DNA of 64,000 bases from Tupaia tana (GCA_026018925.1 JAKSZU010000018.1:5426920-5490919), one strand, 5' to 3'. Positions 33,153 through 45,104 are shown, counted from the stretch's first letter. The notes: generated from the letters alone by a model not told the origin. Numbers and translations are program-made.

Positions 33153-33279
33153 TGAAGAGAATTCAGAGTTTATAGAAAAAATGAAATTAAAGTATGAAGT
33201 TGAGTGCAAAAAAAAAGAAAACTACATGCATAATTTTTTCATAATACGTATTTTCCAAGGACATTTTGGAGAGCCGTTG
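33153..33279. mobile_element. mariner/Tc1-type MITE, second copy
   Basis: Same family as 28888: after TA, TGAAGAGAATTCAGAGTTTA, interior 'aaattaaagtatgaagttga' and 'ataattttttcataatacgt', right end 'ttttccaaggacattttgga'. More diverged than the 28888 copy. Confidence 0.72.
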
Positions 33280-33389
33280 TATGCCTTTTCCTCTCCTGTC
33301 TTTTCTTTCTTTATGCTGTGGTCATTTAGGGTGCCTCTGTTTAGTTTTGCTTTATTTTCTAAGTGTATTTGTTTCTTCTATGACTGACA

Positions 33390-33412
33390 GAGAGAGAGAG
33401 AGAGACAAAGGC
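33390..33412. repeat. GA-rich simple repeat
   Basis: Short (AG)n run in otherwise unassigned DNA between 33280 and 33735. Confidence 0.85.
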
Positions 33413-33739
33413 AGGGAGATAGCACCCCCAGTAGGGTCTTGCTGCTGCGATCTCCCGTCCTAAGCCACCCTTTGTCATGGACATACGCATGTCCGATGTC
33501 CTCAGGGACGTCTCCGGATGTGGGCCTGGGATGTCCCCATGAGGCAGCCTCACAGAGCCTCACACGTTGTAGTGCACCCTGCCCTCCTAGCTTTGATTTC
33601 TGTCTCCAGAAGAAGAGTGTGAGTTTGGTCAGATACAAAAATGATTGGGGATGTTCTGACTGGCAAAGATTTGTATCTCCTGCCCTTTTGCTCTCAAGCC
33701 AAGAATTTCCATGAGATTAAAGCGGAAAGGACAGACAGA

Positions 33740-34145
33740 GGGCATCGTGATTATTAGGACACGTGCGGATTTGATCTGTTACGGGATAATAAGATCTCCC
33801 GCCTTCTCAAACCATTTAGAGCCATACTTAATCCTTCCCAATTTATATTTTGATGCCTTACTCATTAAGCAGTCCAATTCATATGGTTCTAATAACTGGA
33901 ATTAGGAAATGCTCTGTAACAGCGTATGTTCCGGTGCTCTTAATACCTTGAAGAGAAACAGGAGTGAGTGGAGATTTATACAGGCTCCAGAAGCGTGAGA
34001 GTGAAGACAGGCAACAGGTTGGAGAGGGAGGCCATATGGCAGCTCCCGGCGTCTGACGGTCGTAATTAAGCATCTGCTCTCCAGCAGCACCAGTGAGAAA
34101 CCCAGTGGGTGCTGTCCTCGTCCCTCGCCACTTGAAAGACATTTC
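33740..34145. other. Candidate conserved non-coding element
   Basis: Repeat-free block with GGGATAATAAGATCTCCCGC, CCTTACTCATTAAGCAGTCC, CATATGGCAGCTCCCGGCGT and CGTAATTAAGCATCTGCTC. Homeodomain and E-box cores plus retained CpGs suggest constraint; unverified. Confidence 0.38.
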
Positions 34146-34149
34146 CATT

Positions 34150-34690
34150 TGCGAGTGTGTGGAGTTCTAAAAATCCTCATTTGTGAAGCACAGCTGCAGT
34201 CGCAGGGTGTCAGCACCGCAGGGGCCTCAGCCCCAGTGCACCCTCCCAGTGGCCTACCTCGCTTCGCCAGCATGGCACCACCCCTTCCTTCAGGAAACAG
34301 CGTCCCATTTCCCCAGGCCTACCCGACCACAAAATGGTGGGCTCTTCTTGGACATCATGATTAGTTCAGGCATAGGAATACGAATCAAGCTGCCTGAGAG
34401 ACGGCCTGGGATATGTGCTAGAACTTTTGCAAAGAGATCTATGAGTTGAACTGGAAGAGTAAAAGCTGGAGCTGCCAGTGGTCGTCTTGGTGGGAAGCCC
34501 TCTGAGAGTGAAGACTGAAATCAACCTCCAGAAAGCAAAGCTGAGGAGTGAAGGGAGATACTGACGCCATCACTTAGAACACCAAGGTCTAGTGTCCCCG
34601 AAACCAGCTCGAACCTTGAAACTTTCAATAATCGTGTGTGTTGTCGCTGAAGCTAGCTAGACTTGGGTGATGTTAATTATAACCAAAACA
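34150..34690. other. Unique non-coding DNA
   Basis: No repeat or gene recognised. Confidence 0.35.
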
Positions 34691-34692
34691 CA

Positions 34693-34795
34693 CTGCTTCC
34701 CTCATTAGACAAATGAGGAAACAGGTTCAGAACAGAAGAGTCACACAGCTCAGTGTCAGGACTGGTAACAGACTCCAGGGGTTTGGCATCCCGTT
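34693..34795 (-). mobile_element. MIR fragment
   Basis: 'tagacaaatgaggaaacagg', 'gtcacacagctcagtgtcag' and 'aacagactccagg': reverse MIR core. Confidence 0.75.
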
Positions 34796-35490
34796 TGAAG
34801 AATTCCCTTCTAGATGTCTCTCCAGTCTGGACCCTTGGCGTCCTCTCACCTTCTTTCCTGTTCAGGGGGCTCCTTAATCATGTTGCCATCTACCCGTCCA
34901 TCCCTTTCCTGATACAAATCCCACCTGTCTCCATCTTAGAGTTTGTTTATGGTAAATGCCAGTCTGAGCCAGGCCTCTTTCTCTTTCACCTGTTTCTCTT
35001 GAGAGTTTCCTGAAAGCCAGCCATGCTGTGGCCACATGGTCTCCTTTTTACACATTACCCAGCAGGAACCATGGCTGTGTGCCAAATGCTGGACCTTTAG
35101 GCTGGACCAGGAATTGAACCCAGGACTCCCATGTGCTCAGCCTGTGCACATCATGCACATCGCCATGCCTGGGCCTCGACATTTATGATCGATGCCAGCT
35201 GGCCATGCCCTTTCATCTCGTGGCACTGTCCTCTTCTTCCTTGACCACAAGTAACACCTATTTTCAATGACAAAAGTGACAGGGCACAGCCAGCATGTGC
35301 TTTGTCTTTTATGGCCACCGTTTGATTCATGCGCCAGTTTTAGAAGCAACGGCGGCTTCACAGAGCTGAAGTTAGACGCCCATGAGAGGTGGGCAGCGTA
35401 AACAAGAAAGCCGACCTGATGCCGGGAAGACAGTAGCGGTCAGAGGGCCTTAGGGAAGGCCTCGGCTATAGTTATCCCTACGCTATTTCT
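34796..35490. other. Unclassified DNA
   Basis: 35090-35175 (aattgaacccaggactccca) looks like a very decayed tRNA-SINE in reverse orientation but cannot be assigned. Confidence 0.3.
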
Positions 35491-35494
35491 GTCA

Positions 35495-35730
35495 GCTAGC
35501 ATTTCAGTACTTGCTGTGGACCAGCCGTTGTTCAAAGCCCCTTCCACAGATGAACGCTTAGTCCTCAGAGCAGCCCACCGAGCCTGCCATTGCAGTAGTC
35601 ATGTTCCATATGACTGTTGGGGTTGGTTTGGTTTCTCAGCCAGCCTAGGCTACTTGGCTGACAATGGGCTGACCTTGGATTTGAACTCAGGCAGCCTGCA
35701 TCTGAGGCCTGTCTTCCAGAAACCCACAAC
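35495..35730 (-). mobile_element. MIR, nearly full length
   Basis: 'agcatttcagtacttgctgt' and 'gaccttggatttgaactcag' bracket a reverse MIR with a decayed central part. Confidence 0.72.
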
Positions 35731-35734
35731 TGCT

Positions 35735-36280
35735 CAGAAATTGGAAATTTTTAAAAGTGGAGTTCTCACTGTTGTTGACAAATTCATTTCATTAAACACC
35801 TCCGATTCCCACACCGAGCAGCCAAACAGAACGGATATGGGGCACTTTTAGCCCAAGGGCCGAAGCGTGGTATCTCTGGTCTATTTATTTCTTGCTTTCC
35901 ACCGGTAATGAAACGTACGCTCAGAGAGCTCCACTAGCCTCCGGTTCCCCATCTGGGAGCCTCCTCACCAGCTACCTCTCGTGCTTCCCTGGCCCACAGC
36001 AGAGCTCAGGACTCAAGTCCAGGGGAAGGCTCTCCAGCCCTTCGTTATACCCTCCCCTCCCTGACACGCCTGCGTGTGACCAATCCTGACATGCTCGCGT
36101 GTGACCAAGCCTTATTTCTTATCCTACATACATTACTTCTATTACTCACATGCATGAGACAGGTAATACGGTGCTTTTGAGGATCCTAATAAATCTTATT
36201 CCAGATTGTTACAAAAATGTTGATGGGAGGGAAGGGCAAATGCATAAAGGCATTGCATTTGAGGCCCAGGCATCGTGGTA
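35735..36280. other. Unique non-coding DNA
   Basis: No repeat or gene recognised. Confidence 0.35.
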
Positions 36281-36284
36281 TGCA

Positions 36285-36352
36285 ACAGAGCTCTCTTCAA
36301 ACACAGGAAAAACTCTCATGAACGTAAACAGGAATGCGTATTCTAACCCTAT
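36285..36352 (+). repeat. Long direct repeat flanking a SINE, copy 1
   Basis: About 68 bp beginning ACAGAGCTCTCTTCAAACAC and ending 'ttctaaccctatt'. Copy 2 lies at 36575-36642 on the other side of the SINE with roughly 11 differences in 69 aligned positions. Confidence 0.9.
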
Positions 36353-36572
36353 TTATTTATTTATTTATTTGTTCTATAGGATGTGTGTGCTCATGAGGGG
36401 TAGGGGGAGAAAGCATCCCCTGGGGGATGACCACGCCACAATCCCTTCTCCTCCATTCTCCTCTCAGAATTTCGACATACATGAACACGTACCCAGAGTG
36501 TTTTTCAAATCACTGGGACCGGGACTCAAACTGCACAGTCAGTCATATGGGGATTCAGTTGTCTTAACCACA
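36353..36572 (-). mobile_element. tRNA-headed SINE between long direct repeats
   Basis: Reverse copy with a (TTTA)n tail, 'ctataggatgtgtgtgctca', shortened GA zone, 'aatcccttctcctccattct' and head ending 'tcagttgtcttaaccac'. The extreme 5' end of the head is missing. Confidence 0.85.
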
Positions 36573-36574
36573 TT

Positions 36575-36642
36575 ACAGAGCTCTCTTCAAATAGAGGAAA
36601 AACTCTCATTAATGTAAATAGGAGTTCACATTCCAACCCAAT
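36575..36642 (+). repeat. Long direct repeat flanking a SINE, copy 2
   Basis: Starts ACAGAGCTCTCTTCAAATAG; direct copy of 36285-36352. Much longer than an L1-type target duplication. Confidence 0.9.
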
Positions 36643-36649
36643 TTTTTTT

Positions 36650-37200
36650 TTTTAATGGTAGAACAAATTAGGTGACACCAGAGTAATTTTCCTTGGCACA
36701 TCACAACAGCTTAAAACAAATTCACCACTTGAAACTCCAATTTTCAGATCTACCCAGACTACAGCACAGGTGACATTAAATAATTTCACTAATCAGTTCA
36801 TCAATCTCCCAACCTGAGAGCAAATACAAGTTAGTGTGAAGGATGACCAGAAAATGAAAAGGAAATTATCATGGTTATATTTAAAAGCCACAGAAAAATT
36901 AAGCAAAAACAAGAGAATCTGGGGACTTGCCAAGGATGGAGAGCACAGACAGACAAAGCCTGCCTCCACCAGAACTCAGAAAATGGACCTCTCTCTACCT
37001 GCCGGTTGGGAAGTTCACCCATGTATTACTATCCAAATGAAATCTTTTCAGCAGGGTCAAAAGGGTCTTTGTTTTGACATTTAATTCTCTGGCAATGTAT
37101 TTCCTATGTTAGGATGCAAAACACCTCTTGCATTGCTTTTTCATTAATTGCCTTCATTTTTCACGTTCCCTGTTTGATTTATAGTCAATTAAAAACACCC
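36650..37200. other. Candidate conserved non-coding element
   Basis: Repeat-free AT-rich block: AACAAATTAGGTGACACC, GAGTAATTTTCC, CAGGTGACATTAAATAATTT, CACTAATCAGTTCATCAATC and later TCATTAATTGCCTTC. Homeodomain-core rich. Inference from texture. Confidence 0.38.
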
Positions 37201-37584
37201 TCCAAAGCCATGACTCATGTATGTTAAATACAGATATGATTAATGCATCTCCCTGGATGACCTGGCTGCTAACCAAGGTTAGTGTCATGGTGGCAGGACC
37301 TGGGAATGTCCTGGTGAAAGAAACTCCTGAGGAGGATAGAGAGCCAGGAGCGAGGGTCATGGATAATCTGGCACTGTTCCCATCCAAAGCAAAGAAAAAG
37401 AGCTGCTTTTTCTGTAGGACAGAGGAACCATGGACGTGGCTGTGAACAAGCAAAAAAACGTAGAACAAATTATTTCATTCAGGTTGATGAAAGTGATGGG
37501 AAAATTAAGTGGTAAATTTCCTTGATGTATCACTGACACGATCAACAAAAACAAAGAGACACTAGACCAGAGAACTCTGAGTAA

Positions 37585-37740
37585 GAGGCAGGCCTCTGGC
37601 ATTCTGGGTGGAACCCTTATGCCACCATCGTAAGCAATACAACCTTGGGTCAAGTGCCTCACCTAGAGTGGCCTTAGAGCCCTCATCTCTAAAATGAGTA
37701 CCCTTCCTCTAAGGGCTGTTGTGAGGTTCCAGGGGGACCC
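37585..37740 (+). mobile_element. MIR
   Basis: 'cttgggtcaagtgcctcacc', 'ctcatctctaaaatgagtac' and 'aagggctgttgtgaggttcc' in MIR order. Confidence 0.82.
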
Positions 37741-38098
37741 CGGCATCAGCTAGTAAGGCTGTGGGTGCCCCACTGGACAGCACTGGTGGGACCTAGTACT
37801 CCAGCATCTGTTCCTGACATGGGCACATCATCACAGCTCATGGAAATCCCTCTCTCTCCTGCAAACCTTGGCATGTGAACTTCCATGAAGAAGTCTCCTA
37901 AGAATTACCCTTGCCTCCCCAGAAAAATTAACATACTGGAATTTCAGAAGAGCTTCCGTAAAGCCAAGGGCAAAGTGACGTCAAGCTAATGCCTTAGATC
38001 AGTTGTCTCTACCAAACCAGGTAAATAAGGACATGTGATGAATTTTAGACAAATCAAAATTTACTCAAGGGGTTGCTTTTTCTTCTGTAATTACTTCT
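37741..38098. other. Unique non-coding DNA
   Basis: No repeat or gene recognised. Confidence 0.35.
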
Positions 38099-38099
38099 G

Positions 38100-38366
38100 T
38101 TTTTTTTTTTTTTTTTTTTTTTTTAATGTTGCCAAAGGATGTGTGTGCTTGCCAGAGAATAACAGAGACGAGGAAAGGGAGAAAGCAACCCCCCAGGGAA
38201 TGGTCACACCGGAATCCCCTCTCTCCTATTTCTCCATCCTGTTGGGATCTGCCACATGCACGCGCATGTGCTCAGTGTTTCTCAAGTCAGCTGGTCTAGG
38301 ACGCTTACTGTGGGCTTGGCCATGTGGGGTCCATCTGCTTTAACTACCCGGCCGCAAAGCCAGCCT
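38100..38366 (-). mobile_element. tRNA-headed SINE (long type, old)
   Basis: Reverse copy: 24-bp T run, 'tgccaaaggatgtgtgtgct', decayed middle, and head 'gctttaactacccggccgca' ending near 'aagccagcc'. Confidence 0.82.
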
Positions 38367-38465
38367 GCCGAAGGAGCTTTAAAAAAATTTGTCGTTAAAG
38401 TAATGGTAGTATTTTTTCTTCCTCCTCATTTAGTTACTTTTTTTGTTTGTTTATCTAGGATTAAC

Positions 38466-38648
38466 TTTTTTTTTTTTTTTTTTTTTTAAGAGAGAGACTT
38501 TTGCTATAGGGCATGCACATTCTCCAGAGAGACAGAAAGCGAGAAATCACCCTCTGGGAGGATGGCCACACTGCATTCCCTTCTCCTCCACTCTCTTCTT
38601 GGAATTTTGAATACGCACACACACCTGGCATGAGTTTCAAGCCACTGG
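38466..38648 (-). mobile_element. tRNA-headed SINE, 5' head missing
   Basis: Reverse copy with T run, 'cttttgctatagggcatgca', GA zone and 'gcatgagtttcaagccactg', after which the tRNA head is absent. This looks like a 5'-truncated insertion, ending against another T run. Confidence 0.85.
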
Positions 38649-38719
38649 ATTAATTTTTTTTTTTTTTTTAAAGAACATAATCTTACCAATCAAATATTCT
38701 GTTTTCAATTCTACCAATT

Positions 38720-38912
38720 CAGTAAGAAAATGAGAAAGCACTCCCCAGGGCAATGGCCATGCCACAATCCCTTCTCCATTCTCCTCTCAGGATTTTGGAC
38801 ACACATGTACATGTGCCCAGCATGTTTTACAAGCTGCCGAGTCTGAGACGTGAACCGTGGAGCCGGCCACATGGGCCCAGCTGCCTTAACCACCATGCCA
38901 CCAGTTGACCCC
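38720..38912 (-). mobile_element. tRNA-headed SINE, 3' part decayed
   Basis: 'cacaatcccttctccattct', 'catgttttacaagctgccga' and head 'aaccaccatgccaccagttg'. Third SINE in the same orientation within 800 bp. Confidence 0.82.
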
Positions 38913-39084
38913 TTCTTTACACATGTTTAGTGGCCAATGTCATCTGTTGTTTTGTTTTGAAGCCACGTTCAGATGGCCACTATAAGGAAATTAAGTCTAC
39001 CTAAGTTCTAAGAATAAAAATAATCACAGTAATCATAATGACAGTAACAACAATATCAGTAATGGTAGTATTAACAGCAACTCT

Positions 39085-39300
39085 CATTCATTTATGACTA
39101 GTCTACGCATGTTTTCTATCAATTCTTGTATCAGCCCTAGAAGATGAGTGCATTAGCCTTCCTATAGAGATGAGACCATTGAAACTCTGAAGATTCAAAT
39201 AATTCACTCGTGGTTGTATAGCTACAGTATGACTACTGGTATTTGAGCCCCAGTCAATGTGAGTTTGAAACTGTGTGATCTTATCTACCACATTATCATC
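39085..39300 (-). mobile_element. MIR, long
   Basis: 'ctcattcatttatgactagt' to 'gtggttgtatagctacagta', 'atttgagccccagtcaatgt' and 'gtgtgatcttatctacca': reverse MIR. Confidence 0.75.
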
Positions 39301-42002
39301 TTTAGGAGGAAGTGCCTGGAGCCTGCCCCTACTGCAAGCGTAAGAAAGTACTCCTTGCTAAGAAAAGCAGGACATCCTCACCGGTTCGTGACCTTTCTCC
39401 CTGCGTACATTGATCAGCTTCTTCCCATGTAGGCTCTGGTTGTGCTGAGAGAGCTGCCTCCTTTATGGTCTTTTTCTGTCTCTTCCAGGAGTCTCTTTTG
39501 GATTCAGGCAATATCTTTCTGTTAGGATCGGTGCAGAGACTGACCAGGCGCAAATACTCATGTGCTCTCTCCATTCCCAGCCTCCCCTGAAGTCAGGCTG
39601 CCTACACGCTGAGGTCTGCTAAGAGCGTGGGAGCAGCAGTGCACTTGTAAGTGGAGGGTAAGTGTTTGGGGTTTCTTCCCCACACTCTTTCCTTCTCGCC
39701 CTCCTGTCTGCCAGGTCAGTGGCACAGAATTCAGGACGCCACACATTGGTAGGATCGAGTTAGGAGAAGGTGAGTCCTCAAGTTCCAGCATGGAGAGCAA
39801 CCATATGGAGGAGAGCCACCCAGGGAACAGCCTAACCTGAATCCATCTGACCTGTTTGAGAAATAAACTTTTTCCATGTTAGGTCACTGGGCTATCTGAT
39901 ACACAGCATGGCCTAGCATACTCTGCCTAATGAGGTTTCTTCACTACAAGTGTGATTATAGGAGTTGTATCGTAGGTGAACTCAGGTTTGGCCATTTCTT
40001 TCTATGTCTGCGTGTTTGTGTGTGTGTGTGGCCCAAGAAGAGTGACGCATAAAGAATGAATACAGTGGAAAGAAAAGGACAGTCCTAAGAGTAGCTGGAT
40101 GACCCACAGGGTGTCCCTTCTGGACACGGGAGCCTTGGACCCATCTCCCACTAATAGAAATTGGGCCATGAGTATGCTTACCCTTAGTGAACTCAGTGAC
40201 CATAGATATATACCACGAAATTCCACCTGAGTTGATAGGAGCAGAGTAAAATATTCTATTCTGTGATTTTTGCAGAGAATACAAGAAAATCAGGTTTATC
40301 ACTTGGAATTTTCCCACTCCAGCTGGGGTGGATGGTCAGTTAAGTAGGCCAGCTATTCTAAGCATGAAGGTATTCTCATCTGGGTGTCAGCTGGAAGGCT
40401 GTAACCAGGGTTGTTGTCCAATTCTAGTGGTTCCAAGAAGCAGTTCCTAGAATCACATGATTTTTATGTTGCAGGAGAAATAAGAACTACCTCACCTCCA
40501 GGCAACCTGAGAGAGTTCTGGGTGCCAGAGGCTTCTAGGGAACCCCTCTCACAAAGGGTTCTAGGGAACCCCTCTTTTGAAAGCCTATCCTGAGTCCAAA
40601 GACCTGGAATGGATATCTCCTTTCTAAGTTGCTCCCTTCTAAGTTATCTTAGCTTTTCTCTTGTAGTTCTCATTGAAAAATGGGAATAACTACATCTTTC
40701 AAGATTGAGATGAAGCCAAGAAAGTTTTGCCCAAGTTATCATGAGTTGGGGGCTTTGCATCATGCTGTGAAAGATACAATGAAAGAGCTCCCCTGGTTAC
40801 ATTAGAAGAAATAGGGGGATATCATGTTTTGATCCTAGCAGCTTGTTGAAAAATGGCCTTTTAAAGACGAAAGCAAGTCTAGTTAGTGGAAAGGAGAGTA
40901 GAATAAAGAGTTATTTGGATGTGAAGAAAATAAAAGGCTTTAGAACAACTGAGGGAAAGATGTATCGAAGTGAACAGTGAATAAAATATTAGGAGAATAA
41001 AAGGAGTGGAGGTGACCATTAGTCACAGTTAAAGTAGAAAGAGATAAGTCGTTGAGAATTGAGGAGGAAGATGAAAAAGGATAAAAGGAGATATTACTGT
41101 CTGAACAAAGAGAACAGGAAGCCATGAGCAGAATAAACATTCGCTGTAACCTGCTCAAAGCTGAGCACAGAACTGGTCGAACGCACGGCTGGGCCATGAG
41201 CAGATTACTGTGTCAGGCAAAGCAACAACACTGTCAGAAGTTTTCCAGAATGGTAAAGGGTAGACATCCATTGACTGGTGATGCTGTGTTTACACCTTCT
41301 ACCCACAAAAATTCACAATAATTACAGTCAAAGTTCTTAAGCACTGCAAACATAAAGGAAAAATGTAAAACGTAAATACCAGGAGTAGAGTCCAAGAGAG
41401 TGTCACTAACCCGGCTTCTTTCTGACCTGCACCATTGGTTTATATTTATAGGTCACTAGCACACCCCTAGCCGGTTCCCGGATCTTTGGTACGCAAACTC
41501 AAATATTTTAAAACTTAATGGTTCTTTGTTTTTGTTTTTCATTTTTTTGTCCTGGTGTTAGCCTTATGTCCTAGGGTCTTCATTCTGACAGCACACATCA
41601 CTCATTGGTTTTTAGGTTAATCACATTTTTCTGAAATAGGAGTTTTGTTGTTGTTGTTGAATCATAAAGAAATGCAAGGACTGAGAAAGAGAGAAGGAGG
41701 TGGGAGTAGAGATGGAGAATGGTTTAACATATTGGTGGATTTAGGTAGAAAAATCCACTCAATATTTTGTACTTCCTCTTGCAAGTGGAATAGACCAAAG
41801 CAATGCTACTGCTTCTGGAAATCTTTACTTTCCTAAACAACATGCAATAGGTATTCTCAAGTCTGAAAACTTTCTTCTTCATTTAGGCACAATGAACAAT
41901 ATTTGCAGGGTCTATGCTCATAACAACCTGCATTCATTACTTTGAGGTGAACTTAAAAGTATCTAACAAGATATGCTTTTTATGCTGTTGTTTTTTTTAC
42001 CC
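39301..42002. other. Unique non-coding DNA
   Basis: 2.7 kb without any SINE. It contains a TG-rich patch at about 40012-40030 and a 26-bp tandem duplication at 40533-40575 (TTCTAGGGAACCCCTCT twice). Frames of up to 111 codons show no domains. Confidence 0.45.
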
Positions 42003-42130
42003 TAGCAGTATGTATATGTATATATGTATATATACGTATATATGTATATATATATGTATATATACATATATACGTATATATACATATATATATACGTATA
42101 TATATATATATACACACACACACACATATA
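42003..42130. repeat. TA/TG/CA compound microsatellite
   Basis: Alternating purine-pyrimidine tract of TATATG, TATACG and CACACA units, about 125 bp. It gives spurious Tyr/Ile-rich frames on both strands. Confidence 0.95.
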
Positions 42131-42685
42131 TATAGACATATGGTTTCACCAAGGGGCTAATCAGATTTCGCTGACCCAACAACTCATAAACAAGCGTAAC
42201 ATTTTAAATGTCCTCAATTCCCATATCATTGACTTTTCCTGAATGTGCTTTCATTGATAATCAACCTAGTCCCATTTAGCATTTACTAGCTTACATAGAA
42301 CCAACAACCATAACCCACTTAATTACTTAGGGGATTAAAACACACACACACATAGACACAGACACATAGGAAGCTGTGCTACTGGAATATACAGTATGGC
42401 CTAGTTTAAATTTAAAAGATCCCCCAAAGTATGATTGTTTCTAGCTTCTCAGTGGTGAATTAAAAGCTGTTTGGTCTCATGAAGATTACAGAAGCAATCA
42501 CATTTATGGGTCTGCTTTGCATACCAACTCTATTAATTTCCATACTCAGGGTGGCTTAGCATTTCCAAGCATGTTAACATAGATGCCTTTTGGGATAATC
42601 ACTTGGGGGAAAAATACAAGACAGGGAGAGAAAACAGAAAAAGAAGAAGGGGAGAAGAAAAGAGCAGAGCAAAGAAGAGCCAGAA
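42131..42685. other. Unique non-coding DNA
   Basis: No repeat or gene recognised apart from short CA and GA tracts. Confidence 0.35.
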
Positions 42686-42689
42686 AACC

Positions 42690-42985
42690 ACTTCTCCACC
42701 CAAGTTCTGTTTAAAATGTACTGATTCTGAAAAATACAAAAATCAAAAGACAAATGAGGGTTCCTGATGGCCTGACCTGGAGTCGTGTTCCAGGGTCAAA
42801 TGAACAGGAAATCACATATTGGAATTCACTAATCGTGCCAGTCCTGCACCTTGTCGTTCCATACTAATTATCGACGTGATTTCATCGGCGTAATTGCATT
42901 GCCATGTGCATGGGTGCACCGTGGGTACCCCCTAGACGCTCGCAGTGTCTTCATTATTGTTCTTTTCAGCTATTACCGGGGTCTC
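42690..42985. other. Candidate conserved non-coding element
   Basis: Repeat-free block with CATACTAATTATCGACGTGA, TTTCATCGGCGTAATTGCAT, CATATTGGAATTCACTAATC and GAACAATACAATC. Several CpGs survive inside AT-rich homeodomain-like cores, which is unusual in neutral mammalian DNA. Conservation is inferred. Confidence 0.45.
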
Positions 42986-43030
42986 ACAGAACAATACAAT
43001 CAAGCTGGCTTTTTTTTTTTTTTCTTTTTC

Positions 43031-44735
43031 TTTAAACATCCCAGCCATATAGCACAAGAATGAAGGAACATGGTAGTCTGGAAGCAACCTGAGTCAGCAA
43101 GGGCAGATGCACAACCTTCCTTAAAGAATCCTGAGAGCACCTGACCAAATCAGTAGACCACTGTTCACATACCTGCCACTCCCAGGTGTTAAAGAATGGC
43201 ATGCAAGAGGCTACAGTTGAGCGACAGGTTATACTGATACATCTACCATCAAATTTAAATTCCACTGGCTAAAACTGTGCTTGTTACAGGTTTAGCAATG
43301 TACCCCATGCCCTCGTAAAGATGACATAATATAATATTGGCATTAGAAATAGGAAAAGACCATCACGACAGATGTGAAGGATACATATCTGAAAGAAATC
43401 AGAATTTTGGATTGAGTTTAATCCACAGAATAACCAGTAAAGGTTTTGAATCTCTTGAAGACCATCCTATTAGCCACAGAAATAAGAATTTTGGATTCCT
43501 TTGTCTAAAAGTTCCCAGAAACCAACATCATGCTCTCAGCATTATGATCTAATGCTATGTATGAGAAACTACAGGTAGGACAGCGATCTATAAGAAAGCA
43601 ATGAATCTGCTCTCGGGGGTCTGCCCCGGGGAAATGGATTTCATTTCCTTTGCACAGTATAGTATGACAGCTCTCTTTTTTGGAAGCAGTTTGGAAATGC
43701 CCACTGATGATAAAATACTAGAAAAGATACTCTATTAACCTCCGAGCTGGCAAGGCCCTAATTCAAGAGCTTTCACCCTGGGTCAAGCAGTGACATAAGA
43801 AAAGGATCAGAAAACCCTTGTCCGGGAAATACCACATCCTGAGGCACAATCCTAGACACTGGTGAATTCAAAAATGAGAAGAGACCAAAGGCATCTTCAT
43901 GTGACATTGCTTACAGTTTAGAATCAGCTGGTCCTCGACGAATCCAGCTGGCTGATTGATGTGGAACAGTTTCTGCTGAAATCCAGGAGTGCAGTCCAAA
44001 TCTTCTGCAGATGTTAGCAGCAGCACCTGAGAAAACCAAAGCCATCAATATTTTAACAGCGGCTTGTGTGTTTGGCCTGCTAACTTTTACCAAATCGGCG
44101 ACTTTTAGAAATGAGCTGAGGTTTTCATTTCATTTCCCAAATGAAGAGGTAAGTTGATACTTCTCCTGTGGCTGCCAACAATTCTTTCTGGCAATGAGAT
44201 TTGGAAAATGCACAAATGGGAACAGCTGTTGCCGTTTCCATTAAGTTGCAGTTAAAGAAATAACTTCGTCAGATTTTTACACCTGCTAAGAATCTCACCA
44301 TGGTTTCCATGTGTGAGATTTCATTACAGAAGCTGTCAATTTCTTATGATGCCAGAGCTAAAACCAACTTCACTTTTACATATGCAAAGGAGAACTGCCA
44401 TCTATAAAGAGGAGGCAAAAGTAAACCAGCTATCCCACCGGCAGCTACTTCTAAAAGGAATCCACTAGACCTTTGCCATGGTCTTAATATGGTGGCCAGG
44501 AGCCAAAGATGGCTACTGAGACCTTGAAATGTATTTGGTTCGAAACTGAGATGCTGTAAGTCTAAAACATGCATCAAATTTTGATGATTAAGTAAGAAAA
44601 AGAAAGAAGAATATCTAATTAATAATTTGATACTAATTACATGTTGAAATGTTATTTTACATACGGAATTAACTGCATGCTATCCAAAGTCATTTTAGCA
44701 GTTTTTTTCTTATTTTTGTAAATATGGCTTCATGT
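43031..44735. other. Unique non-coding DNA
   Basis: No named repeat or gene. A short internal similarity (AGAATTTTGGATT at about 43402 and 43482) is the only pattern noted. Confidence 0.4.
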
Positions 44736-44736
44736 T

Positions 44737-44864
44737 ATACGACCTTCACTGGAAAATCCAAAATTCGAAATGTTCCAAAACCCAAAACTCTTTGGGAATT
44801 GACATGACATCAGGGGTAGAAAATTCTATCCTGATCTCACGATGGGCCATAGTTAAAACGTTTC

Positions 44865-44895
<31 letters not shown>

Positions 44896-45069
44896 TAGTT
44901 TCAGTCTATGTGTAGAAGATTTTTATGAAAACCAAGTAAAATTCATGTTTAAACTTGTGTCCCACCTGCAAGATATCTCGTTATGTATGTGCAAATATTC
45001 CAAAATTTGAAAAAAAATAATTCAACATCCATAACATTTCTGGTCCCAAGTATTTAGGATAGGGGTTAG
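44737..45069 (-). mobile_element. Tigger-like DNA transposon (second copy)
   Basis: Reverse copy of the family at 28799: 'ggaaaatccaaaattcgaaa', 'atgttccaaaacccaaaact', 'aagatatctcgttatgtatg', 'tattccaaaatttg' and 'atttctggtcccaagtattt'. A 27-bp poly(A) run interrupts it. Confidence 0.82.
44868..44894. repeat. Poly(A) run, 27 bp
   Basis: Uninterrupted A tract inside the Tigger-like copy. Confidence 0.95.
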
Positions 45070-45104
45070 TATATTTAACTAGTACCACAAAATTTTAAAT
45101 GTAC

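Noticed and set aside
38649-38720. Possible complete SINE starting at the T run
   Set aside because: The T-rich stretch is followed by unique sequence, so the third SINE is recognisable only from about 38720.
42003-42130. Hairpin or regulatory array in the TA/TG tract
   Set aside because: Explained by a compound microsatellite; the self-complementarity is a property of TA repeats.
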